Shown in pieces: positions 16,807 through 25,319 of a stretch of 64,000 nt of DNA (its first letter is position 1; the number at the start of each line of letters is the position of its first letter). Origin of the DNA: Streptomyces sp. JH14 (GTDB lineage: Bacteria > Actinomycetota > Actinomycetes > Streptomycetales > Streptomycetaceae); assembly GCF_029428675.1 (NCBI RefSeq), contig NZ_JAJNEL010000001.1:6262001-6326000 (forward strand). The letters are read 5' to 3'. The notes below the pieces were generated by a model, which saw only the letters and a program-made list of their open reading frames with translations, was not told the origin of the DNA and did no database searches. The position numbers and the translations under genes are program-made.

Positions 16807-17697
16807 ATGGCCACACGCGAAGACGTGGAGTTCGAGGCCGAGCCGGGACTGACCCTGCGCGGATGGTTCTACCTGCCCGACGGACCGGGCCCCCATCCGG
16901 CGATCACGATGGCGCACGGCTTCGCCGGGGTCAAGGAACAGCGGCTGGCGCAGTTCGCCGAGGTGTTCGCGCAGGCCGGGTTCGCCGTCCTGGTCCACGA
17001 CCACCGCAACTTCGGCGCCAGCGACGGCACACCGCGCCACGACATCGACCCCTGGCAGCAGATCAAGGACTGGCGCCGGGCCGTCTCCTACCTGGAGAGC
17101 CGACCGGAGGTCGATCCCCGGCGCATCGGCGTGTGGGGGACCAGTTACTCCGGCGGCCACGCACTCGTCCTGGGCGCCACCGACCGGCGCCTGCGCTGCG
17201 TGGTCGCTCAGGTGCCCACCATCAGCGGATACGAGCAGGGGCTGCGCCGGGTGGCTCCGGACGCCGTCGCCCAGCTGAACGAGGTCTTCGCCGCCGACGA
17301 ACGCGCGCAGTTCCGCGGCGAGGAGCCCCGCACCCAGGCGATCGTCAGCTCCGACCCGTCGGTGCCTGCCTCCTACCGGGCTCCCGACGCCGTCGACTTC
17401 TACCTGAGCACGGCCCCCGACGGCTGGGAGAACAAGATCACTCTCCGGTCCAACGCGGCGGCCCGCATGTATGAGCCCGGGTCGTGGATCTCCCGGATCT
17501 CGCCGACGCCCCTGCTGCTGATCGTCGCGAAGAACGACCCGATCACTCTCACGGACCTGATGCTCTCCGCCTACGAGCGCGCCCTCGAACCCAAGCGACT
17601 GCAGCTCGTCGACGGCGGCCACTTCGCGTCCTACCTCTCCGAATTCCCCACGACGAGCGCCGCCGCCCGCGACTGGTTCACCCGCCACCTGGGCTGA
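16807..17697 (+). CDS. alpha/beta hydrolase (dienelactone hydrolase / S15-like branch)
   Basis: A 296-residue alpha/beta hydrolase. Visible parts are the oxyanion segment MAHGFAGVKEQRL, the nucleophile elbow VWGTSYSGGH (Ser113 likely), and the late DGGHFASYL with the catalytic His. It lacks the N-terminal extra domains of large S15 peptidases. It begins 25 bases after the preceding hydrolase gene and is followed by an enoyl-CoA hydratase gene, so it is part of the same catabolic operon. Confidence 0.87.
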   Translation: MATREDVEFEAEPGLTLRGWFYLPDGPGPHPAITMAHGFAGVKEQRLAQFAEVFAQAGFAVLVHDHRNFGASDGTPRHDIDPWQQIKDWRRAVSYLESRPEVDPRRIGVWGTSYSGGHALVLGATDRRLRCVVAQVPTISGYEQGLRRVAPDAVAQLNEVFAADERAQFRGEEPRTQAIVSSDPSVPASYRAPDAVDFYLSTAPDGWENKITLRSNAAARMYEPGSWISRISPTPLLLIVAKNDPITLTDLMLSAYERALEPKRLQLVDGGHFASYLSEFPTTSAAARDWFTRHLG

Positions 17698-17776
17698 CAC
17701 ACCGACTGGTTCCGCTTCCGCATCCCCTCCGCACGCCCGGCCGCCGACAGCCGGCCCATTCCCCGAGAAGGACCCC

Positions 17777-18565
17777 ATGCCCCGTCTCACGTACACGATC
17801 GACGACCGTCTGGCGACCGTGGTGCTGCAAAACCCGCCCCAGAACCGCCTGGACAAGCCCCTGGTGGAGGAACTCGCCGAAGCGCTGGCGGCCATAGCAT
17901 CCAGTGACGCCCGAGCCGTCCTCCTGCGCGCCGACGGGCCGGACTTCAGCTTCGGCGGCGACATCATGGACTGGCCCGACATGAACGTACGCGAACTGCG
18001 CACCCTGTTCGAGCGGTACATGAACGTCTTCAACGAGTTCGAACGGCTGCCCATCCCGGTCGTCGCCGCCGTGCAGGGCCTGTGCGCCGGCGGCGGATTC
18101 GAACTCGCACTGCGTGCCGACGTCATCTTCGCCGCCCAGAGCGCGCGGTTCGGTCACCCCGAGCAGTCGCTCGGTCTCGTCACCCTGCTCGGCGGCATCT
18201 ACCGGGCCGCCGAGCGCGCGGGGCAGGCCCGCGCCTCCGAGTGGGCCCTGACGTCGGAACAGATCTCGGCCACGGCCATGGCCGAGGCGGGCGTGGTGAA
18301 CCGGGTCCTTGACGACTCCGCGCTGGAAAAGGAGGCGAAGGCGTTCGCACACCGGCTCACCAGCGGCCCCACCCGGGCCTACGCCGCGCACAAGGCACTG
18401 CTGCGGGCCTGGCGCGTGGGCGGAACCGCTGCGGCCGACGAGGCGATGTTCGACATAGCCCTGCCCCTGTTCGAGACCGAGGACGCCAAGGCCGGTCTGA
18501 CCTCGGCCGTGAACGCCCTCAAGGCCGGACAGCCGCGCCCGGTGCTGGATTTCAACGGGCGCTGA
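17777..18565 (+). CDS. enoyl-CoA hydratase/isomerase family protein
   Basis: A 262-residue crotonase-fold protein. The two oxyanion-hole segments are present: DFSFGGDIMDW (about residues 55-65) and GLCAGGGFELALRADV (about 98-113). The region after GHPEQSLGLVTLLGG carries the catalytic helix. AGAAGGA precedes the ATG. In this operon it would act late in a degradative path on a CoA thioester. The absence of a CoA ligase nearby leaves the origin of the thioester open. Confidence 0.9.
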   Translation: MPRLTYTIDDRLATVVLQNPPQNRLDKPLVEELAEALAAIASSDARAVLLRADGPDFSFGGDIMDWPDMNVRELRTLFERYMNVFNEFERLPIPVVAAVQGLCAGGGFELALRADVIFAAQSARFGHPEQSLGLVTLLGGIYRAAERAGQARASEWALTSEQISATAMAEAGVVNRVLDDSALEKEAKAFAHRLTSGPTRAYAAHKALLRAWRVGGTAAADEAMFDIALPLFETEDAKAGLTSAVNALKAGQPRPVLDFNGR

Positions 18566-18609
18566 CGTCGGCCGCCGGGAGGATGAGGCGGCGGATGGCG
18601 GGGCAGCTG

Positions 18610-19095
18610 TCAGGCCTGGGCCCCGCCCGACACGGCGAGATCCGACTGGTGCACATCGCGGTCCGCCGTGATGACGGACGAGGGACCCAGAACCTCACCA
18701 CACGCGCCGCAGTGGGTCTCCGGGTGCAGTACGGCACCGCAACTGTGGCGGAAGGCGACGATGTTCTCCGGGTCCGTCCGGGCATACCGGTCACCCCAGT
18801 CGCGGATGGTGTGCAGGATCATGATCAGCTGGTCGCCCGCCTCGGACAGGCCGTACTCGTAGCGGGCGGGGCTGGTCTCGTACTGCTGTCTGGTGATGAC
18901 CCCGGCGGCCTCAAGGGACTTGAGCCGACTGGCAAGGATGTTCCGGGCGGCACCGGTGTTGAAGACGATGTCGTCGAAGCGGCGGACGCCGAAGGCGATC
19001 TCGCGCAAGGCCAGCAGGGCCCACTTCTCGCCCAGGATGCGCATCGCCGCGTCGATGGAACACACACGGGGGTCTGGTGTCCTGGCTCTTCTCAC
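18610..19095 (-). CDS. HxlR family winged-helix regulator with C-terminal Cys cluster
   Basis: A 161-residue regulator. The HxlR winged helix is clear: CSIDAAMRILGEKWALLALREI, then FDDIVFNTGAARNILASRLKSL and the wing SPARYEYGLSEAG. After the usual domain it has a tail with four cysteines (HSCGAV, HCGACG), which may bind zinc. The GTG at 19095 is used. It is divergent from an alpha/beta hydrolase plus monooxygenase pair and tail-to-tail with the enoyl-CoA hydratase gene; it likely regulates the divergent pair. Confidence 0.87.
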   Translation of the reverse strand: MRRARTPDPRVCSIDAAMRILGEKWALLALREIAFGVRRFDDIVFNTGAARNILASRLKSLEAAGVITRQQYETSPARYEYGLSEAGDQLIMILHTIRDWGDRYARTDPENIVAFRHSCGAVLHPETHCGACGEVLGPSSVITADRDVHQSDLAVSGGAQA

Positions 19096-19221
19096 GCGAC
19101 GAGGGTAGCCACACCCTGCTGGGTTGTCAAATGCTACTCAGCAGGTCACCGGCTTGACGAAAAGAGCTGGTGGGTCTTAACTGAAGTGGATAGCAAAACA
19201 AAACCCACCAGGAGGGCCTTC

Positions 19222-20076
19222 ATGGTCTACATCTCCGACACGGCGGCAACCCTTCATGTCGAGGGCCGTCTGGCCCGGTATGCCTACCGGGACTTCGGCA
19301 AGGCCGCGCCGGTACCCCCGCTGGTCCTGCTGCAGCGCTTCCGCGGCACCCTCGACCACTGGGACCCGGCCTTCCTCGAAGTCCTCGCCCAGGACCGGCG
19401 GGTCATCATCTTCGACAACGCCGGCGTCAGCGAGAGCACCGGCGAGGTACCGACGACCATGGAGGGCATGGCGGAGTCGGCGTTCGACTTCCTGGCGGCC
19501 CTGGGCCTCGACGAGGTCGACCTGCTCGGCTGGTCGGTCGGCGGCTTCGTGGCGCAGCTTGTGACGCTCGACCACCCCGAGCTGGTCCGGAAGCTGATCG
19601 TGGCCGGCAGCGGTCCGGGCGGCGTGCCCGGCACGCCGGAGCTGGAGCAGCGCGTCGTGGAGTACATGACCTCACCGGTGCCCTCCCAGGAGGCGTTCCT
19701 GTACCTCTTCTTCGGGCTCACCGACGAGGGAGTGCGGCTCGGCAAGGAGTCGCTCGCCCGGCTCGAAACCCGTCTTCAGCACTCCAAGGCGGACGTCCCG
19801 CCCGAGCAGTGGACCCACCAGCTCCAGGCCATCCAGCGCTGGAGCAGCGGTACGGGCTCGGCCTGGTCCCGGCTCGAGGAGCTGAAGCTGCCGGTCCTGG
19901 TGGCCAACGGCTCGCATGACGTCATGGTGGACTCCGGCAACTCCTTCGCCATGGCCCAGAAGCTGCCCACTGCCAGGACGGTGTTCTACAGCGGCGCCGG
20001 CCATGCCTTCCTCTTCCAGCACCCCGAGGAGTTCGGCGGTGTGGTGCTGGACTTCCTCAACCGACAGGAGAAGTGA
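19222..20076 (+). CDS. alpha/beta hydrolase
   Basis: A 284-residue alpha/beta hydrolase. The nucleophile Ser105 is in LLGWSVGGFVAQL; acid Asp in ANGSHDVMVD and base His in GAGHAFLFQHPEEF. The usual HGxG oxyanion motif is replaced by LLQRFRGTLDHWDP, as in a known actinomycete subgroup. CAGGAGGG precedes the ATG at 19222. It overlaps by start/stop spacing with a small antibiotic-biosynthesis-monooxygenase-type gene, so the two are one unit, opposite an HxlR regulator. Confidence 0.9.
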   Translation: MVYISDTAATLHVEGRLARYAYRDFGKAAPVPPLVLLQRFRGTLDHWDPAFLEVLAQDRRVIIFDNAGVSESTGEVPTTMEGMAESAFDFLAALGLDEVDLLGWSVGGFVAQLVTLDHPELVRKLIVAGSGPGGVPGTPELEQRVVEYMTSPVPSQEAFLYLFFGLTDEGVRLGKESLARLETRLQHSKADVPPEQWTHQLQAIQRWSSGTGSAWSRLEELKLPVLVANGSHDVMVDSGNSFAMAQKLPTARTVFYSGAGHAFLFQHPEEFGGVVLDFLNRQEK

Positions 20077-20078
20077 CC

Positions 20079-20393
20079 ATGCCCTCATACGGATTCTTCG
20101 TGGAGTTCGAAGCCAAGCCGGGCAAGGAGGACGACGTGGCCCAGTTCCTCGTCGACGCCAAGACACTGGTCGACGCGGAGCCAGGCACCCTGGCCTGGTT
20201 CTCCTTCCGGCTCGGCCCCAGCTCCTTCCGGATCTTCGACGCCTTCCGGACCGAGGAGGACCGCGAGGCGCACCTGCAGGGCAAGGTGCGTGAGCAGATC
20301 GAGGCTCGTGCCGACGAGCTGTTCAGCGCCTTCCCCACGATCACTCCGGTGAACCTGCTCGCCGCCAAGCTCCCCGGCCAGATGACCGAGTAG
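20079..20393 (+). CDS. antibiotic biosynthesis monooxygenase (ABM) domain protein
   Basis: A 104-residue ferredoxin-like ABM-type protein, with FFVEFEAKPGKEDDVAQF, the central WFSFRLGPSSFRIFDAF strand pair and the EAHLQGKVREQI helix. These small dimers act as cofactor-free monooxygenases or quinol-handling enzymes. The ATG at 20079 lies 8 bases after AGGAG; a GTG at 20073 in frame overlaps the stop of the hydrolase gene but is too close to the Shine-Dalgarno. Coupled to the upstream hydrolase. Confidence 0.85.
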   Translation: MPSYGFFVEFEAKPGKEDDVAQFLVDAKTLVDAEPGTLAWFSFRLGPSSFRIFDAFRTEEDREAHLQGKVREQIEARADELFSAFPTITPVNLLAAKLPGQMTE

Positions 20394-20895
20394 GGGATCG
20401 GGCGTCGGCCGGATCGGCCGGGCGGAACGACAGGCGGATTGGTCATTCGGCCTACCGGCCTGCGGCTGTCGGCCCGGGCCGGACTGTCGCACGGTTTCAT
20501 CCGGGACATGGACGGCGTAGCGGTCTGCGGCCACCGACAGGCGGCAGACCGCTGCGCACTCTTCTCCTTCGGCCGTCAGCGCCTGACTCGAGCAGACGGC
20601 CGGGTGGCTGAGCCGGTGATCAGAGCGCAGACGCCCGGGCGTCGCCGTCGGTCGCAAAGCCGCCACGTCGGCCTACCGCCATCACGGCACAGCCGCGCAC
20701 ACGCTGAGCGGCGGCAGGGGTTCCTCCTTCGCCACTCCCGCAGGATGGCTGTGCCTGGAACTGGTGATGAGAACTTCTGAAAACTTGCCAGGGCTACTCG
20801 TCGCCCCACTCGGTCCGGCCCTCGAGAAATTGTCAAGAGTTGTGGGTGGGGTGGCCAAGGGATGCGTCCGTCGGTGAGGTGGATAGCCTGCCTCC
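20394..20895. other. intergenic, nothing recognised
   Basis: About 500 bases between the ABM gene and the phosphotransferase gene. Frames on both strands lack ribosome binding sites, family resemblance or consistent third-position GC. The later part (20760-20890) is less GC-rich and probably holds the phosphotransferase promoter. Confidence 0.4.
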
Positions 20896-21879
20896 ATGGT
20901 TATGGGCGAGGGGGCCGAGCGCATCGGTGCCGATCTTGAGGGTCAGGGTTGGGGTGCAACGCGCGCCTGGGTGGAGAAGGGGCTGTCCGAGGCAGAGCAC
21001 GTCGAAGACGTTGCGCGGTTGCGTGGCGGTTGGACGTCGGAGATGCGCCGTCTGGGCATCTTCGGGCCGGGTGGTCGACGCTCGCTGGTCCTGCGGTCCT
21101 TCGTCAAGCCCTTCTTCGTTCGACACGCGGAGGGCCTGCTGACCCGCGAGGCAGCCGTTCTGCGTCTGCTCGGCGACACGGAGGTGCCCGCGGCCGCGTT
21201 TGTGGCAGTGGACGCAACGGCGCAGTACTGCGACCACCCCTCCTTGCTGATGTCCCTGCTGCCCGGGACCGTGCGCCTGGGCGATGAAGGGGCTGACCAG
21301 CGCGCCGACCTGCTGGCCCGTCAATTGCTGCGTATCCACCGGCTGCCGGTGGCCGCAAAGGCACGTCCTCGCACCTATCAGGCGTGGACCTCTCCTGAGC
21401 GGGTAAGCCCGCCCGAAGACACCCAGCAGCCTGAGCTGTGGCAACGGGCCGTGGACGTTATTCGCCGCGAGCCCCCGGACTACCGGGCCTGCTTCCTGCA
21501 CCGGGACTTCCATCCCGGCAATGTCCTCTTCACGGGCAACGGCAATGGTCTGCAGATCAGCGGCGTCGTCGACTGGGTCGAGACCTCCTGGGGGCCGGCC
21601 GACTTGGATGTGGCTCACTGCTCCACAGCCCTGGCTCTGCTGCACGGGGTTCCCACGGGCATGCACTTCTCCGACGAGTACGTTGCGGCGGGAGGCACGC
21701 TGGCCGAAGATCGCGCCGCCCATCTGTACTGGCGGCTGCTGGACGCCTTGGCCTTCGCTCCGGACGCCGAGAAGGTCGCTGTCCCCTGGCGTGAATTGGA
21801 CCGTGCCGATCTGACCCCCGCCGTGCTGACCAAGCGGCTGGAGGGTTACCTCCAAGCCCTTTTTGACCGCTACGCCTGA
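20896..21879 (+). CDS. phosphotransferase, aminoglycoside phosphotransferase (APH) family
   Basis: A 327-residue kinase-fold protein. The Brenner motif is intact: catalytic Asp204 and Asn209 in LHRDFHPGNVLF, and the metal-binding Asp226 in VVDWVETSWGP. The N-terminal lobe (RRSLVLRSFVKP) carries the ATP-binding Lys region. It phosphorylates a small hydroxylated substrate; resistance to an aminoglycoside is possible but most such chromosomal genes have other, unknown substrates. ATG at 20896; a second ATG two codons later is an alternative. IS remnants begin 46 bases downstream. Confidence 0.87.
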   Translation: MVMGEGAERIGADLEGQGWGATRAWVEKGLSEAEHVEDVARLRGGWTSEMRRLGIFGPGGRRSLVLRSFVKPFFVRHAEGLLTREAAVLRLLGDTEVPAAAFVAVDATAQYCDHPSLLMSLLPGTVRLGDEGADQRADLLARQLLRIHRLPVAAKARPRTYQAWTSPERVSPPEDTQQPELWQRAVDVIRREPPDYRACFLHRDFHPGNVLFTGNGNGLQISGVVDWVETSWGPADLDVAHCSTALALLHGVPTGMHFSDEYVAAGGTLAEDRAAHLYWRLLDALAFAPDAEKVAVPWRELDRADLTPAVLTKRLEGYLQALFDRYA

Positions 21880-21925
21880 ACCAGATCTGCAACCTGCGGG
21901 CAGGGGACCTGGACCAGCGGGCCTG

Positions 21926-22395
21926 TCATGCTATGAGTTCTTTGGGACGCTCGACGAGGTGGCCGCGTTCGAAGTGGGCTCCGGCACGGACGAGGGCGAC
22001 GAGGTGGGGTGCGTTCACCGCGCGCCAGCGGGCCTGGGCGGACTCGATGAGCTTGAAGACCATGGCGAGGGCGGCGGCCCGACTGCCGGCGCCCTTGGTG
22101 ACCTTGGTCCGAAGTCGCACGGTGGCGAAGGTCGACTCGATGGGGTTGGTGGTCCGCAGGTGGATCCAGTGCTCGGCGGGGAAGTCGAAGAACGCTAGGA
22201 GCTCGTCCTCGTCGTCGGTGATCCGCTTGGCGACCTTGGGGTACTTCGCCCCGTAGGCCCGTTCGAAGTCGCGGACGGCTTTGGCCGCGTGTTCCTTGTC
22301 CTCGGCGTTGTAGATCTCCTGGATCGCGCGCTTGGCCGCGGGCTGGGCGGATTTCGGAAGCGCGTCGAGCACATTTGCGGTTTTGTGAAGCTGTA
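21926..22395 (-). pseudogene. IS256-type transposase, C-terminal fragment
   Basis: On the minus strand a frame ending at 21926 carries the C-terminal third of an IS256 (mutator-type) transposase: HKTANVLDALPKSAQPAAK, then the helix with the last catalytic Glu in RTTNPIESTFATVRLRT, and KVTKGAGSRAAALAMVFKL. Similarity starts at about 22395; the N-terminal two thirds, with both catalytic Asp residues, is missing. The 5' break coincides with the start of a second, divergent IS remnant, so the two interrupted each other. Confidence 0.8.
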
Positions 22396-22440
22396 AGAAA
22401 ACAAGGTGTTGCCCTTCCGGGTACGGCTCGTTGACCCGGC

Positions 22441-23158
22441 ATGGGCATATCAAGCGAGGTCCGCGAGCAACTCGTCTTGCGGTTCCGGGTGCTGTTCCCG
22501 CACTTGAACGAACGGCAGCAGCGGCTGGTGCTTGCCCAGGAGGCCCGGCTGTTTGGGCACGGCGGAGTGCGGGCAGTGGCACGGGCGTCTCAGGTCAGCG
22601 AGACGACTGTCCGCAACGGGGTGTTTGAGCTGGAGGCCGGCGAGGATCCCCTGCCGGTTGGTCGGGTCAGAAGGCCCGGCGGAGGACGGCGGCCTGCCGA
22701 AGAGCTGGACCCGGACCTGGTGCCCGCCCTGCTTGGCCTGGTCGAGCCGGATGAGCGCGGTGATCCGATGTCACCGCTGCGGTGGACGACCAAGTCGCTG
22801 CGAAACCTGGCAGAGGAACTGACCCGCCAGGGTCATCGGGTCTCCGCGCCGACCGTGGGAAGGCTGCTGAAGGAACAGGGCTTCAGCCTCCAGGCCAACA
22901 CCAAGACCCTTGAGGGGAAACAACACCCCGACCGGGACACCCAGTTCCGCTACATCAACGAGCAGGTCAAAGCACACCAGGCGGCCAGGCAGCCGGTGAT
23001 CAGCATCGATGCGAAGAAGAAGGAACAGCTCGGCCACCTGCCCAACGCTGGACGACAGTGGCGACCCAAAGGCGACCCGGTCGAGGTCGAGGACCACAGC
23101 TTCTTCTTCACCGGACCAGACGTCCCGCACGCGATCCCGTTCGGCGTCTACGACATGA
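22441..23158 (+). pseudogene. ISAzo13-type transposase, N-terminal fragment
   Basis: An open frame of about 239 codons matching the N-terminal half of ISAzo13-family transposases: a helix-turn-helix region (GVRAVARASQVSETTVRNG), then TTKSLRNLAEELTRQGH, VSAPTVGRLLKEQGFSLQ and the first catalytic segment VISIDAKKKEQLG, ending near AIPFGVYDM. The C-terminal half is missing: from about 23160 the same frame runs antisense through a cyanase gene. It is a truncated, inactive copy. Confidence 0.8.
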
Positions 23159-23159
23159 A

Positions 23160-23564
23160 CGAGTTCGACCCGGTCACCCCCGGGGTCCGCGCGGCGGTCG
23201 AGGCTCAGCCGGAAGTCGATGGCGCTCATGATGCCGTCACCGAACTCCTCGTGTATCAGCTCCTTGATCGCGGGACCGTAGACCGCGACGATCTCACGGA
23301 GTCGGTGGATCACCGGATCCCCGGCCACGGCCGTGGCGTTCAGCCCGCGGGTGGGAGGGTCTGCAGGACGGTGACGGCTTCGACGGGCAGCTCGAAGATC
23401 GACACGATCCTTTCCGCCTGGTCTTTCGAGAAGGTCATCTGGCTGAGACAGGCGGCGGTCACCCACTCCTTGCTCGCGCCCAGCTCACGGGCGACGTCAG
23501 CCCATGCGATCCCCTTTCTGATCCTCGTCTCAACGATCTGTTCGGTCAGGGTCGTCCTGTTCAT
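23160..23564 (-). pseudogene. cynS: cyanase (cyanate hydratase), frameshifted and 3'-truncated
   Basis: The minus strand from the ATG at 23564 encodes a cyanase N-terminal domain (MNRTTLTEQIVETRIRKG, then the helix-turn-helix-like WADVARELGASKEWV). The frame stops at 23340 after LQTLPPAG, but a neighbouring frame resumes at the next residues (RGLNATAVAGDPVIHRLREI) and runs through the core with the catalytic Arg, Glu and Ser (GDGIMSAIDF) to ADPGGDRVELV. One missing base in a CCC-rich run explains the shift. The last dozen codons are replaced by the ISAzo13 remnant. The start overlaps the stop of the isochorismatase-like gene (ATGA), so it was the second gene of that operon. Cyanate detoxification by this copy should be lost. 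Confidence 0.8.
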
Positions 23565-24310
23565 GAAGCGGTGTCCTTGACGGGGGACGAGGATGTCAGT
23601 GACCCCGCCAGGGCCTCGACGGCCTCGGCCGTCGTCCACGTCGCGGCGGCCAGGTAGCGGAAGTTGATGAGAGCGGAGAGGTAGCCGTCGCCTTCGGGGA
23701 GCCGGGGGCCGGCCGTGGCGTCCCGGACGACGACCACCTCGAAGCCCTGCTCGACGAGTTCACGCAGGTGGCCCTCGACACACAGGTTGGCGGCCATCCC
23801 GGCCAGAAGCACCTGTGAGACGTCTCGCTTGCGCAGTTGGAGGACGAGGTCGTTGGAGTCGGGCCCCACGATCTTGTGCGGTGAGGCGACGACGGTGCGC
23901 CCGTCGAGGATGTGTTCGCGGTAGGCGGGCAGGAAGTCTGCCCCGGAGCCCTCGAATCCGTCGAGAGTGAGAGGCCCCCGACGGCTGAACATGCTGACGT
24001 CGTGCATGTACTGCTCCAGCGGGCCGCCGAACCGCCAGGCGTCGTCCGAGGGGTAGTAGTAGTGGGGCGAGATCGCCACGGCGACGTCGGCGGCCTTGGC
24101 GGCCTGAAGGAGTTGGCCGATGTGGAGGACGGTCTCATTGTCGGTGATGCTGGCACCGAAAATCTCCCACGTGGCACCGTCCGGGCTGAGGAAGTCGATC
24201 TGAGGGCCTGTGACCACGAGCGCTGTACGCGCCAGTTCGAGTCGGAAGCCGCTTCCCGGAAGCGCGGGCCGGGACGGCTCCGCATATACGTCGGTCCTGG
24301 GTGAGGTCAT
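23561..24310 (-). CDS. isochorismatase-like cysteine hydrolase lacking the catalytic Asp
   Basis: A 249-residue member of the isochorismatase/nicotinamidase superfamily. Lys146 (SPHKIVGPDSNDL) and the nucleophile Cys177 (AANLCVEGHLREL) of the catalytic triad are present. The first motif, normally D-x-Q-x-D-F with the triad Asp first, reads T-G-P-Q-I-D-F: residue 35 is Gly (GGC), one transition away from Asp (GAC). The protein may therefore be inactive or have a changed reaction. It is followed by the broken cyanase gene and preceded by a TetR regulator in the same direction. Confidence 0.85.
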   Translation of the reverse strand: MTSPRTDVYAEPSRPALPGSGFRLELARTALVVTGPQIDFLSPDGATWEIFGASITDNETVLHIGQLLQAAKAADVAVAISPHYYYPSDDAWRFGGPLEQYMHDVSMFSRRGPLTLDGFEGSGADFLPAYREHILDGRTVVASPHKIVGPDSNDLVLQLRKRDVSQVLLAGMAANLCVEGHLRELVEQGFEVVVVRDATAGPRLPEGDGYLSALINFRYLAAATWTTAEAVEALAGSLTSSSPVKDTAS

Positions 24311-24365
24311 GGTGGACTCCGAGCAGAAGTTGAGTTCGGGAGTGCAGAGAACCCTCTCGCTATAA

Positions 24366-24377
24366 ATGACCAGTCAT
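24366..24377. promoter_or_regulatory. inverted repeat upstream of the isochorismatase-like gene
   Basis: ATGAC-CA-GTCAT, a 5-bp inverted repeat in an AT-rich patch, 56-67 bases upstream of the isochorismatase-like start. This form is common for TetR operators, and a TetR gene lies just upstream. Confidence 0.5.
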
Positions 24378-24471
24378 CTATGTATGAAGGGGGAGCGCTG
24401 CAACCGCACGAGGTGCGCGGAGCCAACTCCGTCCACCGAGAGGGGCTTTACAGGTACGGGGGCGCGACGCC

Positions 24472-25086
24472 TCAGACCTGAGCGTGCGCGACGCCGATGA
24501 GCCGCGGCAGGGACACGGTGAGAAAGCGGTCGTAGGGGGCCCGGCTCCGGTCGACGCGACCGCGCATGGCTGCGCCCTCCCACGCCTCGATGACCATGGA
24601 AGCCAACTCGCCGGCCTCGGGCGTTTCGGCCACTCCACCCTCGGTCCTGGCTTCCGCGAGGCAGCCCGCGACGAGGGCCGACCACCGAGCCATGATGGAG
24701 GCCAACTCCTCGCGCGCCTCTTCGTTCTGGTCGGACAATTCGAGGGCGAGGTTGCCGATCAGGCAGCCCAGCGCGAACGCCTGCTCGGCGCGGTCCTGAG
24801 TCAGGGCCTCGAAGAAGCGGATGACGCGTTGCGCCGGGGGCATCGACGCGTCGCTCAGTATGGCGCCGTGAGCTTGGACGATGCCGGTCCAGTACCGGCC
24901 GAGGACGGCAGCGGCGAAGGCGTTCTTGCTGCCGTAGTAGCTGTAGAACGAGCCCTTGGGCACGCCCGCCGTGTCGGTGATCTCCTTGATGCCCACCGCG
25001 TTGAACCCCTGGGCATGGAAAAGGGCCAGTCCCGCGCTGAGGAGATTCTCGCGGACCAGGGGGTTGGCGGGTCGGGGCACGGCCAC
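24472..25086 (-). CDS. TetR/AcrR family transcriptional regulator
   Basis: A 204-residue TetR regulator with the helix-turn-helix GIKEITDTAGVPKGSFYSYYGSKNAF and the GCLIGNLALELSDQNE segment of the same subgroup as the regulator at 7933. GTG start at 25086; a second GTG two codons in is possible. It lies upstream of the isochorismatase-cyanase unit on the same strand, with an ATGAC/GTCAT operator candidate in the gap, so it probably controls that unit. Confidence 0.87.
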   Translation of the reverse strand: MAVPRPANPLVRENLLSAGLALFHAQGFNAVGIKEITDTAGVPKGSFYSYYGSKNAFAAAVLGRYWTGIVQAHGAILSDASMPPAQRVIRFFEALTQDRAEQAFALGCLIGNLALELSDQNEEAREELASIMARWSALVAGCLAEARTEGGVAETPEAGELASMVIEAWEGAAMRGRVDRSRAPYDRFLTVSLPRLIGVAHAQV

Positions 25087-25319
25087 AGCTTACAGAACGC
25101 CGTGCGAGGCAGGCCTGGCGCGCACGCGGCGAGCACAACGGCACGCGAGCGTTCCCCGATGCTCGCGCTCGGTGCTGGGACCTATGCTGACCAGGTCAGT
25201 TGCGCCTACCGCCTACGCTGTATCAAAGGGGAACCAGGTGGTGTGCTGCGCGGCGGCGGGCGGGGTCATGTTCCCGAAAGGGACGAGCCGCCGCCGCGAC
25301 GTGATGGATGAGAGGTCAA

